From: Proteobacteria bacterium UBA6920
GTDB taxonomy: Bacteria; Pseudomonadota; Gammaproteobacteria; SG8-11
Direction: 5' to 3'
Length of the DNA: 8,920 bases
Assembly (NCBI GenBank): GCA_002448875.1
Contig: DKAS01000064.1
Span: 1-8,920, forward strand
Made by a program: the position numbers and the translations under genes. Below are positions 1 to 5,727 of this stretch, piece by piece (the stretch's first letter is position 1; each line of letters opens with the position of its first letter). The notes below the pieces were generated by a model. It saw nothing but the letters and a program-made list of their open reading frames with translations. It was not told where the DNA came from and did no database searches.

Positions 1-134
1 GACTTGCCGGCGCCGTTGGGACCCAGCAAGGCAAGAATTTCCCCCTGTTCGATCTCGAGACTGACGTTTTTCAGGGCCTGAAAACCACTGCCGTAGGTCT
101 TACTGAGGTTGGCGACGGAAACGATGGGTGGCAT
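1..134 (-). CDS. ABC transporter ATP-binding protein, N-terminal fragment
   Basis: This is the first 45 residues of an ABC-type ATPase, cut by the left edge of the window. The translation opens [17 protein letters not shown]. It has an A-loop tyrosine at residue 14 in the usual LSKTYG context and a Walker A motif (GPNGAGKS) at residues 38-45, whose last codon begins with the first two bases of the window. An AAGGA Shine-Dalgarno site at 141-145 lies 6 bases before the ATG and fixes the start. Such subunits bind and hydrolyse ATP at the inner face of the cytoplasmic membrane to drive a transporter. The 'QAL' to Walker A spacing and the GPNGAGKS form resemble ATPases of ABC-2-type exporters such as YadG, but 45 residues cannot settle the substrate. 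Signature and Walker B motifs lie outside the window. The family assignment is firm and the subfamily is a guess. Confidence 0.93.
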   Translation of the reverse strand, partial: MPPIVSVANLSKTYGSGFQALKNVSLEIEQGEILALLGPNGAGK

Positions 135-203
135 GGCGCGTCCTTGATCTGCTGGGGAACTGCGGGTCGGCGGCACGCTTCCCCGCCGTGTCGCCGCCCG
201 TCA

Positions 204-232
204 AGAATAGGGTCGCCGGCGGAGAATTGCAA
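204..232 (-). promoter_or_regulatory. Putative sigma70-type promoter for the ABC ATPase gene
   Basis: On the minus strand there is a -35-like TTGCAA (227-232), a 17-base spacer, and a -10-like TATTCT (204-209). Each hexamer matches consensus at 4 of 6 positions. Transcription would start near 197 and leave a leader of about 60 bases before the ATG at 134. The spacing is ideal but the hexamers are moderate, so this is a sequence-based guess. Confidence 0.4.
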
Positions 233-252
233 TGGCAGCAGCGACGCCGGCG
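214..252. repeat. Inverted CGCCGGCG pair in the 125-base gap
   Basis: Two copies of the self-complementary octamer CGCCGGCG lie at 214-221 and 245-252, just past the stop codon of the outer-membrane protein gene. On the minus-strand transcript they could pair into a GC-rich stem with a 23-base loop. No T-tract follows, so it is not a classic intrinsic terminator. It also overlaps the putative promoter of the next gene. Confidence 0.3.
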
Positions 253-259
253 ATTGCGC

Positions 260-895
260 CTAGAACCTATAATTGTATCCGAGGGTAACTAAATCCACCT
301 CGCTGTCGAACTCGATACCCTCGATTTCGATGCAATTGCGGGCATCCAGGCGCAGGCCAAATCCGGCGCTGAAGGTGGCGGCGGCGCCGTAGTCCGTCGC
401 ACTGGACGTCGCGCCGTTATGATCCTGCTTGCCGCCGTGCAGCACCCCCGCCTGCGCCTTGAAAAACACCGGCCCCAGACTGCGGTACGCCAGCGATAAC
501 ACCGAGGCGTGCGCGCTCCAGCGGCCATCGGGTTTGACATCACCGCCGCTCAGGGCGGGCAGATAGGCATACTCCACAGAAAAAACTCCCTTGGCGAAAT
601 CCGGAAAATTTACTCCCACCAGCGGCCCGAGACTGGTGAGCGTCGCATAGTCGCTATCGGCGGGAACGTAGGCGCCGGCTTTGACCCCGACATAGTAGTT
701 CGCGTCAGCGATCACCGGACTATTGGCAAATGCCAGCAGAAACAACAGCAGCCAGCAGCGGCCTGCCGCTTTGCGTGCCAGGCCGCCGGTGAGCGTTGGG
801 AAAATCAAACAATCGCCCGTTCCGCGCTGCACCGCCCGCGGTGGTATCGCCACGGCGGGCACGCCGCGCCCTTTAGCTTGTGAGTTATTCCGCAT
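260..895 (-). CDS. Small outer-membrane beta-barrel protein
   Basis: The product has 211 residues. A hydrophobic core at about 48-57 (LLLFLLAFAN) is followed by an ADA|N cleavage site near residue 65, giving a mature protein of about 146 residues. The mature part alternates polar and hydrophobic or aromatic residues (YYVGVKAGAY, GVFSVEYAYL, VFFKAQAGVL, ATFSAGFGLRL) and ends in LVTLGYNYRF. A C-terminal phenylalanine after an amphipathic strand is the usual beta-signal for the BAM complex. The size fits an eight-stranded barrel like those of the OmpA/OmpW or PagL type, but I do not recognise a specific family or catalytic motif. The ATG at 893-895 is supported by AGGGAGAGG (898-906), yet it gives an unusually long stretch of nearly 50 residues before the hydrophobic core. 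A downstream TTG at residue 30 (about 808) would give a more normal signal peptide. Function is unknown: structural, adhesive or lipid-modifying roles are all possible. Confidence 0.8.
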   Translation of the reverse strand: MRNNSQAKGRGVPAVAIPPRAVQRGTGDCLIFPTLTGGLARKAAGRCWLLLFLLAFANSPVIADANYYVGVKAGAYVPADSDYATLTSLGPLVGVNFPDFAKGVFSVEYAYLPALSGGDVKPDGRWSAHASVLSLAYRSLGPVFFKAQAGVLHGGKQDHNGATSSATDYGAAATFSAGFGLRLDARNCIEIEGIEFDSEVDLVTLGYNYRF

Positions 896-929
896 TACCT
901 CTCCCTCTGCAAACCAGCTGCTGGTGATA

Positions 930-938
930 TGCTATAGT
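930..938 (+). promoter_or_regulatory. Putative extended -10 promoter for the RNase T2 gene
   Basis: TGCTATAGT at 930-938 is an extended -10 element: TG, one base, then TATAGT, which differs from TATAAT at one position. No good -35 lies 17 bases upstream (CAAACC at 910-915), which is tolerated by extended -10 promoters. It would give a leader of about 65 bases. It lies in the 113-base divergent gap between the barrel gene and the RNase gene. Confidence 0.4.
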
Positions 939-1008
939 TATTTTGTTCGCCTGCAAATACAAGTTGTAACAAATCAGGCCGATACTGCACAACCAGGAGG
1001 GTAGTCGC

Positions 1009-2010
1009 ATGAACCGTGGATTATTCAGGAGTTTGTCGCTTTTTTTCTTCATCGCTCTGGCGCTCCCCCCCGCGAACGCCAGCACCACCGTCAAGGGCAC
1101 ATTCACCGCCGAACAAGCTTGCGCCGCCTATGTTTCCAAGAACAAGCTGACCAATCCCGATAACACCCATCTGGTCGCCAACACCAAATACACGATCTTC
1201 GAGACCAACCGCAGCAACCAACCGGACTGGTTTCGCATCCGCATAGATTCCGCCAATCCGCCGGAGCGCTGGGTGGCCAAGTATTGCGGCGCGGCTGCCC
1301 TGAGCGGCGGCAGCGTGCCGGAACCGGTCAACGACTGTCATACCCCCGGCCTGCAGGACAGCTATGTACTGGCACTGAGCTGGCAGCCGGCCTTCTGCGA
1401 AACGCATCGTGACAAACCCGAATGCCGCATCGACGACACCCGCGCCTACCAGGCGCGCAACTTCACCCTGCATGGTTTGTGGCCGAACAAGGCATCCTGC
1501 GGCACCAGCTACGGCTACTGCGGTGAACTGCGCGACCAGCCGGCGGAATTCTGCGACTACCCGGCGCTTTCCCTGTTCAGCGCCACCCGCAGCGATTTAG
1601 AGCAGGTGATGCCCAGCGCGGCGGCGGGCTCCTGCCTGCAGCGCCATGAATGGTACAAGCACGGCACCTGCCAGACGAGCTGGTCCGTGGATGGCTACTT
1701 CGACCTGGCCATCGACCTCACCCGGCAGTTCAACGAGTCGGGTGTGGCCTATTTCATCGCCCGCAATATCGGCAACACCGTGCACGAGGCGGATTTCATC
1801 GCCAAAATCGATTGCGCCCAGGGCGCCAACACTCACCGTCACATTGAACTGAAATGTCAGAATGGCAACCTGGTGGACGTGTACATCAACCTGCCCGACG
1901 CCATCAGTCCCGGCACCGCCCTCGGCGACCTGTTGCAGGCATCGGCGGGTGAATTCAAATCCAACTGTGGCGGCCAGTTCAAGGTGGACGCCATCGGTTT
2001 CAATCACTGA
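1009..2010 (+). CDS. Secreted RNase T2-family ribonuclease
   Basis: The product has 333 residues and belongs to the RNase T2 family (E. coli RNase I type). These endonucleases cut RNA through a 2',3'-cyclic phosphate with little base preference, normally in the periplasm or outside the cell. Both conserved segments are present. CAS I is FTLHGLWPN at 152-160, with catalytic H155. CAS II is HEWYKHGTC at 213-221, with H213, E214, K217 and H218. The active site therefore looks complete. A signal peptide (residues 1-24, hydrophobic LFFFIALALPP, ANA|S cleavage) directs export. There are 13 cysteines, fitting a disulfide-rich exported enzyme. Residues 25-94 form an extra N-terminal module with C38 and C93 as a possible pair. 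E. coli RNase I lacks such a module, and it explains the length of about 309 mature residues. AGGAGGG at 995-1001 lies 7 bases before the ATG and fixes the start. The gene stands alone, divergent from the barrel gene and convergent with the repeat-protein gene. Likely roles are RNA scavenging or extracellular RNA degradation. Confidence 0.95.
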   Translation: MNRGLFRSLSLFFFIALALPPANASTTVKGTFTAEQACAAYVSKNKLTNPDNTHLVANTKYTIFETNRSNQPDWFRIRIDSANPPERWVAKYCGAAALSGGSVPEPVNDCHTPGLQDSYVLALSWQPAFCETHRDKPECRIDDTRAYQARNFTLHGLWPNKASCGTSYGYCGELRDQPAEFCDYPALSLFSATRSDLEQVMPSAAAGSCLQRHEWYKHGTCQTSWSVDGYFDLAIDLTRQFNESGVAYFIARNIGNTVHEADFIAKIDCAQGANTHRHIELKCQNGNLVDVYINLPDAISPGTALGDLLQASAGEFKSNCGGQFKVDAIGFNH

Positions 2011-2090
2011 AATCGACAGCGTGCCCGTTTGCGAATCGTTGCGATCGGGCGCGCTGCCTGCCGGGAGTGACTGATCCGTGTGGCGCGGCG

Positions 2091-4322
2091 CTATGCGCGC
2101 AGGCGCAGCCGGCGCAACACGACGGGCATCAATAAGAACCCAAACCACCAGCCCAGAGCACCGAGCCCGCCGCTGTCCGACTTCGCTGTCGATTTCTGAC
2201 CGGCATCGCCGCCAGCGTCGGCCGGCAAGGTATCGAACTCGCGATTGAGCCACAATTCGCCGCGGTTGGCGCCGCTGCACAACACGTCGACGTCGCCGTC
2301 GCCGTCGAAATCGGCGGCCGCCAGCTTGTTACAACTCGTCTGGCTGGCGATGGCCGGCGCGTAGCTGAATTCGGCGTTGCCGTCGTTCAGCCAGACGTGC
2401 TTGCCGCCTGCCACTACCGCGTCCAGATCGTTGTCATGATCCAGATCCACCAGTACCACATCCCCGGCGCCGGCATCGATCGCCGTCTGCTGGCCGTGTT
2501 TGCTGAAATTGCCGGCGCCATCGTTCAGCCAGACTTCGCTGCCGCTGGCATAAGTGACGAACAGGTCAGCAGCGCCATCACCGTTGAGGTCGCCGATGGC
2601 AACCGCCGTGCTGGCGTCGTCCGCCAGGTGCTGCGCGCTTTCACGGAACGTGCCGTCGCCATTGGCAAAGAAGATCCGGGTGTAAGTATCGGCGGCATCG
2701 GCGCCATAGGAAATAACGACATCATCAAAGGTGTCACCATTGAGCCGGCCCAGGGCGATATTGCGCGCCACGCCGGCGATGGCTGCCGAGCGCACATAAT
2801 TGCCCAGACCGTCGTTGACATAAAAATAGATATCCTGCTGATCGACCACCGCCAGATCCGGCGCCGAATCATCGGTGAAACTGCCGCTGACCACGGCCAC
2901 GGCGCCGTCCAGACCCATGGTATCGGTATTGCTGAAACTACCTTTGCCGTCATTGGCCAGGAAATGCAGACTGCCACCGGCAGTGATCAAATCGACAAAA
3001 CCATCACCGTTACTATCGGTGGCCGCCACTTTCGCCATGTCGGCGATCAACCCGGCGCCGACATCGGCGGAAAAAATCCCCTGGCCATCGTTGCGCAACA
3101 GCAGACCCGCGCCCGGTCCGACCACGGCGATATCGATGCCGCCATCCCGGTTGAAATCGGCGGCGACCACGCCGCTGCCCGGCGCGAACAGGTGCTGCCC
3201 AGTATCGCTGAAGCCATCATCGCCGCGGTTGATCAGCACCAGCCCGGCATTGACGCTTTCCAGACTGACATCCAGATGACCGTCACCGTCGACATCGTAC
3301 AAGCCGGCGCCACCGGTGATGGCACCGGAGGTAAAGCTGTAGTCCGCCGTGGTTCTGAGAAACAATCCACTCTTATTGTAGTAAACGGTAAAGCTAGCCG
3401 CGGCACCGGCGCCCTGCGCCTGGCCGGCCGAGTGCAGCACCAGGATGTCGTCATCGCCGTTATTGTCGATATCACCGATAACGCCATCGATGCTTGCCAG
3501 GGCTTCGAACTCATGTTTGCTGAGGACAAATCCGCCCTGCCCGTCGTTGAGCCAGATTTCGTCGACCAGATTATTCCCCGCGGCGTCCTGATAATTGACC
3601 AGATAGATATCCGCATACGCATCGCTATCCAGTTTACCGATCAGCGCGCGGCGGGTACCGGCAGCGCCCAGTTTCTGGGGCGACACCGTGAATCCCTCGG
3701 CGCCCTGATTGAAAAACAGCCGGCAACCGTCGCTGTAGCACGCGGTGAAATCCAGGCTGGTGTTATCGTCCAGGCGCCCGGTGTCGATGGCCAGCGGATT
3801 GCCGCCGGGGTTGGCAATAATCCTGGTCTGGAACGCCCCCGAGCCGTCGTTGAGCAGGATCTCGAACGCATCGGTATTGGCCGGGCTGTGCACCAGCACG
3901 TCCAGCGAGCCATCACCGTCGAAATCACCCGCAACCAGAGCGTCCACGTCGATCAGTGCGGCCAGTTGTTTCGCCTGTTGTCGAAAATTTCCGTGACCGT
4001 CGTTCTCCCACAGCAGCAGCGCGCCGTTGCTGTAGATGACGATATCCGCAACACCGTCACCGCTGAAGTCAGCCAGCGCGTAGCGCTCACCGACCGGACG
4101 GGCGCCACGCACCGTATGCGGGTAGAAGCGTCCCTTGCCATTGTTATAGAGAAAGTCACCGCTGCCGAGAAACATATCCAGATCGCCATCGCCGTCGAAA
4201 TCGGCCAGCTGGCGGGCGCCGTTGCCCAACCATTGTTCGCTGTGCCTGAACTCCAGCGCCTGACAATTGCTCATCAGAAAATACCCGACCACAACCCCCT
4301 GCACTAAACGCGCAACCCGCAT
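2091..4322 (-). CDS. Exported FG-GAP/VCBS repeat protein with GlyGly-CTERM-like tail
   Basis: The product has 743 residues. Residues 1-22 form a signal peptide (hydrophobic VVVGYFLM, cleavage near NCQA|L). About 14 repeats follow, each with an Asp-rich loop of the DxDGDGxxD type, at roughly residues 41, 85, 133, 183, 230, 284, 343, 389, 436, 481, 526, 578, 626 and 671. Most are followed by a 'WLNDGxGxF' strand. This is the FG-GAP/VCBS pattern of integrin-like beta-propellers, and the loops probably bind calcium. Seven blades make a usual propeller, so 14 repeats suggest two domains in tandem. The tail at about 717-743 has SGGLG, a hydrophobic stretch (WWFGFLLMPVV) and an RRLRLR end, matching the layout of GlyGly-CTERM signals cut by rhombosortase and linked to type II secretion. 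A surface or secreted adhesion or binding role is likely; the ligand is unknown. AAGGGGGAAG just upstream supports the ATG at 4320-4322. C20 is not in a lipobox. The repeat call is firm; the tail class is probable. Confidence 0.92.
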   Translation of the reverse strand: MRVARLVQGVVVGYFLMSNCQALEFRHSEQWLGNGARQLADFDGDGDLDMFLGSGDFLYNNGKGRFYPHTVRGARPVGERYALADFSGDGVADIVIYSNGALLLWENDGHGNFRQQAKQLAALIDVDALVAGDFDGDGSLDVLVHSPANTDAFEILLNDGSGAFQTRIIANPGGNPLAIDTGRLDDNTSLDFTACYSDGCRLFFNQGAEGFTVSPQKLGAAGTRRALIGKLDSDAYADIYLVNYQDAAGNNLVDEIWLNDGQGGFVLSKHEFEALASIDGVIGDIDNNGDDDILVLHSAGQAQGAGAAASFTVYYNKSGLFLRTTADYSFTSGAITGGAGLYDVDGDGHLDVSLESVNAGLVLINRGDDGFSDTGQHLFAPGSGVVAADFNRDGGIDIAVVGPGAGLLLRNDGQGIFSADVGAGLIADMAKVAATDSNGDGFVDLITAGGSLHFLANDGKGSFSNTDTMGLDGAVAVVSGSFTDDSAPDLAVVDQQDIYFYVNDGLGNYVRSAAIAGVARNIALGRLNGDTFDDVVISYGADAADTYTRIFFANGDGTFRESAQHLADDASTAVAIGDLNGDGAADLFVTYASGSEVWLNDGAGNFSKHGQQTAIDAGAGDVVLVDLDHDNDLDAVVAGGKHVWLNDGNAEFSYAPAIASQTSCNKLAAADFDGDGDVDVLCSGANRGELWLNREFDTLPADAGGDAGQKSTAKSDSGGLGALGWWFGFLLMPVVLRRLRLRA
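2283..4202 (-). repeat. Fourteen divergent FG-GAP repeat units
   Basis: These bases encode residues 41-680 of the repeat protein. The units are about 40-60 codons long and centre on Asp/Gly-rich loops. The first and last are the closest to consensus (DFDGDGDLD and DFDGDGDVD). Internal units at about residues 183, 230, 481 and 526 have degenerate loops (for example RLDDNTSLD and SFTDDSAPD) that may bind calcium weakly or not at all. DNA similarity between units is limited to the loop codons, so this is an old protein repeat and not a recent tandem duplication. Confidence 0.85.
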
Positions 4323-4375
4323 ACTTCCCCCTTAAATATTCTTAATATTCCTTGCTAAAACTGCTAGTAAAGACG

Positions 4376-4404
4376 TTTATAAACTTCCTGCCCGCAAGAA
4401 TCAA
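4376..4404 (-). promoter_or_regulatory. Putative sigma70 promoter for the FG-GAP protein gene
   Basis: On the minus strand, TTGATT (4399-4404) is followed by a 17-base spacer and TATAAA (4376-4381). The -10 matches consensus at 5 of 6 and the -35 at 4 of 6, and the spacing is optimal. The start would fall near 4369, with a leader of about 47 bases that ends in the purine-rich ribosome-binding site before the ATG at 4322. This is the best promoter match in the window. Confidence 0.55.
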
Positions 4405-4517
4405 TATGCGCCCGAGCGTATCGAAACGCGGAGCCGATTCCCATACTGCAGACATATTCCGAAGTTGTTCAAGGTGTTAATGCGGGAAACCGGGACCAAA
4501 ACCCTGGCCGGCCAGCT

Positions 4518-4540
4518 GGATCAGTGTGGATGATCCACAC
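4518..4540. repeat. Overlapping alternative hairpins
   Basis: Two stems share the same bases. GGATCA (4518-4523) can pair with TGATCC (4531-4536) around a 7-base loop. GTGTGGA (4524-4530) can instead pair with TCCACAC (4534-4540) around a 3-base loop. Only one can form at a time. The pairings are exact in the sequence; any regulatory use is speculation. Confidence 0.5.
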
Positions 4541-4584
4541 CCGGGAGAGTTCATACCCAGGCAAATACAAATGGCAAGAAACGG

Positions 4585-4616
4585 GCGCGGCAAGGTTTGC
4601 CTTTTGCTAACCGCGC
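4585..4616. repeat. Nested inverted repeat, possible transcription terminator
   Basis: An outer stem GCGCGG (4585-4590) / CCGCGC (4611-4616) encloses an inner plus-strand hairpin GGCAA/TTGCC (4589-4601) followed by TTTT. It lies about 45-75 bases past the stop codon of the exported orphan gene. On the minus strand only a short, imperfect T stretch follows, so it is at best a weak terminator for that gene. Confidence 0.3.
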
Positions 4617-4649
4617 ACCACCTGCGACCCGGTGGATCGAGGCAGGCAG

Positions 4650-4665
4650 CGCTAGCCGGCTAGCG
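4650..4665. repeat. Perfect 16-base palindrome over a stop codon
   Basis: CGCTAGCCGGCTAGCG is its own reverse complement across all 16 bases. It includes the TAG stop codon (4660-4662, minus strand) of the exported orphan gene. As RNA it would fold to a 6-bp stem with a CCGG loop. It could be a protein-binding site or a structure at the 3' end of the message; no T-tract follows directly. Confidence 0.6.
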
Positions 4666-5409
4666 GGTAACGGTTACTTCCATAGTCGCGGAAGCGAATA
4701 CACCGCGCACATTGTACCAGGGAAAATTGTCGTCATAGTTGCCGCCGATGAGCAGACCCAGCGCACTGGGACTGCTGGTCTGCAGCGCCAGTCCGGCCGG
4801 CCCGAAAGCGATCTGTGGCATATAGGTCGACTGCTTGATGGTCCCCTGCCAGTGGGTGTACCACCAGTTGGCGAGAAACGGAAAGTACGCGCTGGCCGGT
4901 GCAGTGACGTCGCCGGTCAGCGTATAGGGGATCACGCCGTCACCAAATACCGAGATGTACACCGGGCCGGGCAGCAACGCCGGATCCTCGACCGCGATAT
5001 CGGTGTTGTACACCGCCGGGAACCCCATACGCCGCAGTCGCGCCGCCAGCAGCAGGTGATTGGTGACATAGACGAGCGTGTAGTTGTTGATATCACCGCT
5101 GCCGTCGGGCGACACGATGTTGATGCCGTAGTGGGCGATGATTGCCCGATGCGGCGCGGCCCCGTCCATGCTGACACTTTCGCAGGCCGACACCCGCGCC
5201 ACCAGCCCGCCGTTGCCCTCGATATTGTTGGCTTTGAAACCTTCGGGTATCGCCGCCTGCGCCTTGCTCAGCGAAATCGGACCAAAGGCAACATATTCGC
5301 GGCAATCAGCAAAACTGACCGCCAGCGTGGTATCCCCCGCGCGGTCCGCCGATGCGGTGGCGGAACCACCGGTCAGTAGCATAATTAACAACCAGTTCGT
5401 TGCTTTCAT
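4660..5409 (-). CDS. Exported protein of unknown function, possible acetoacetate-decarboxylase-like fold
   Basis: The product has 249 residues. A typical signal peptide (MKATNWLLIMLLTGGSATASA, cleavage ASA|D at 21-22) predicts export to the periplasm or beyond. The mature part has no second membrane segment. I do not recognise the family with confidence. The stretch at about 44-75, PISLSKAQAAIPEGFKANNI then GLVARVSACESV, resembles the start of acetoacetate-decarboxylase-like proteins ('...ARALLPEGF...' followed by a beta strand). The rest is rich in beta-prone and aromatic segments (YTLVYVTNHLLLAARL, FLANWWYTHWQG). The catalytic lysine of true decarboxylases is not identifiable, so enzyme activity should not be assumed. 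Two cysteines (about C36 and C75) could form a disulfide. GGGAG (5416-5420) lies 6 bases before the ATG and supports the start. The gene appears monocistronic, with gaps of more than 300 bases on both sides. Confidence 0.8.
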   Translation of the reverse strand: MKATNWLLIMLLTGGSATASADRAGDTTLAVSFADCREYVAFGPISLSKAQAAIPEGFKANNIEGNGGLVARVSACESVSMDGAAPHRAIIAHYGINIVSPDGSGDINNYTLVYVTNHLLLAARLRRMGFPAVYNTDIAVEDPALLPGPVYISVFGDGVIPYTLTGDVTAPASAYFPFLANWWYTHWQGTIKQSTYMPQIAFGPAGLALQTSSPSALGLLIGGNYDDNFPWYNVRGVFASATMEVTVTR

Positions 5410-5566
5410 TGTTTTCTCCCATGCACGGATCGATCGCTGCGTCGCTGGGCGAGGCGGTATCCACCGTTGCCCCGTTGAATATCGATGGCATGACTATGAC
5501 CGGGGCGATCTTACGCGGCGCTTACCGTTACACCGCGAATGTCGCGTTGTTGAATTAGTGGCAGTG

Positions 5567-5585
5567 GTGATGTGCGAAACATCAC
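5567..5585. promoter_or_regulatory. Operator-like inverted repeat GTGATGT-N5-ACATCAC
   Basis: Arms of seven bases, GTGATGT (5567-5573) and ACATCAC (5579-5585), are perfectly complementary around GCGAA. The repeat lies about 158 bases upstream of the start of the exported orphan gene. Its symmetry and size fit a site for a dimeric regulator, but it is not a match to the CRP or FNR consensus and the regulator is unknown. It could also form an RNA hairpin. Confidence 0.4.
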
Positions 5586-5669
5586 AATTCATTGCAACGG
5601 CTGATAACTATTACCTGCCGGCACATATTCCCGGCGTCTTGCCGGCGATCGTGCTGTTGATCTGGGGGG

Positions 5670-5715
5670 AAAAATATCCCCGGCCGATCCTGCTGTTCGG
5701 GGAGAATCGGCCGGG
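5670..5715 (-). terminator. Intrinsic terminator of the propeller-protein gene
   Basis: Read on the minus strand, a perfect 10-bp stem CCCGGCCGAT/ATCGGCCGGG (arms at 5706-5715 and 5679-5688) with a 17-base loop is followed by GATA and TTTTT (5670-5674). It begins 13 bases after the stop codon of the propeller gene. The long GC-rich stem and T-run are what Rho-independent terminators need, although the loop is long and the T-run is offset by four bases. Confidence 0.7.
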
Positions 5716-5727
5716 AACGCCTGCAGA

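Larger units (their letters stand above)
4323..4659. other. Palindrome-rich intergenic region, no gene seen
   Basis: This 337-base gap separates two minus-strand genes. I see no convincing coding sequence on either strand. The right part of the repeat-protein leader holds a good promoter (4376-4404). Between 4504 and 4665 there are several palindromes: a perfect 12-base CTGGCCGGCCAG (4504-4515), CCAGCTGG overlapping it (4512-4519), two mutually exclusive hairpins at 4518-4540, and nested inverted repeats at 4585-4616. Some of these may end transcription of the upstream orphan gene; others may be protein-binding or RNA-structural elements for the repeat-protein gene. Confidence 0.6.
5410..5727. 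other. Intergenic region with terminator and operator-like palindrome
   Basis: This 318-base gap lies between two minus-strand genes. It holds a strong intrinsic-terminator candidate for the propeller gene (5670-5715), a cluster of GCCGG/CCGGC arms at 5617-5646, and an exact GTGATGT/ACATCAC inverted repeat (5567-5585). Open frames cross it on both strands, but none has a start, codon pattern or recognisable product that convinces me. No good -35/-10 pair for the downstream gene was found by eye. Confidence 0.6.

Noticed and set aside
2023..2050. Terminator hairpin between the convergent RNase and FG-GAP genes
   Set aside because: Only a five-base GCCCG/CGGGC outer pairing was found, with a poorly paired inside and no T-tract on either strand.
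1597..2280. A 227-codon minus-strand frame overlapping the RNase and the 3' end of the FG-GAP gene
   Set aside because: It overlaps two well-supported genes, and its product shows no recognisable features.
2397..4307. A 636-codon open frame on the plus strand opposite the FG-GAP gene
   Set aside because: It lies wholly antisense to a gene with clear repeats, signal peptide and ribosome-binding site. Repeated Asp/Gly codons of the real gene keep the opposite frame free of stops. The translation has no recognisable domain.
4261..4322. Lipoprotein signal in the FG-GAP protein (C20)
   Set aside because: The residues before the cysteine are MSN, which does not fit a lipobox needing Gly, Ala or Ser at -1. 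A standard signal peptidase I site follows directly.
4597..5379. A 260-codon plus-strand frame opposite the exported orphan gene
   Set aside because: Its product is Arg/Gln/His-rich and has no domain, while the opposite strand has a signal peptide and a well-placed ribosome-binding site.
5567..5585. CRP (cAMP receptor) site
   Set aside because: The dyad contains GTGA and TCAC, but the half-sites are too far apart for the TGTGA-N6-TCACA consensus.
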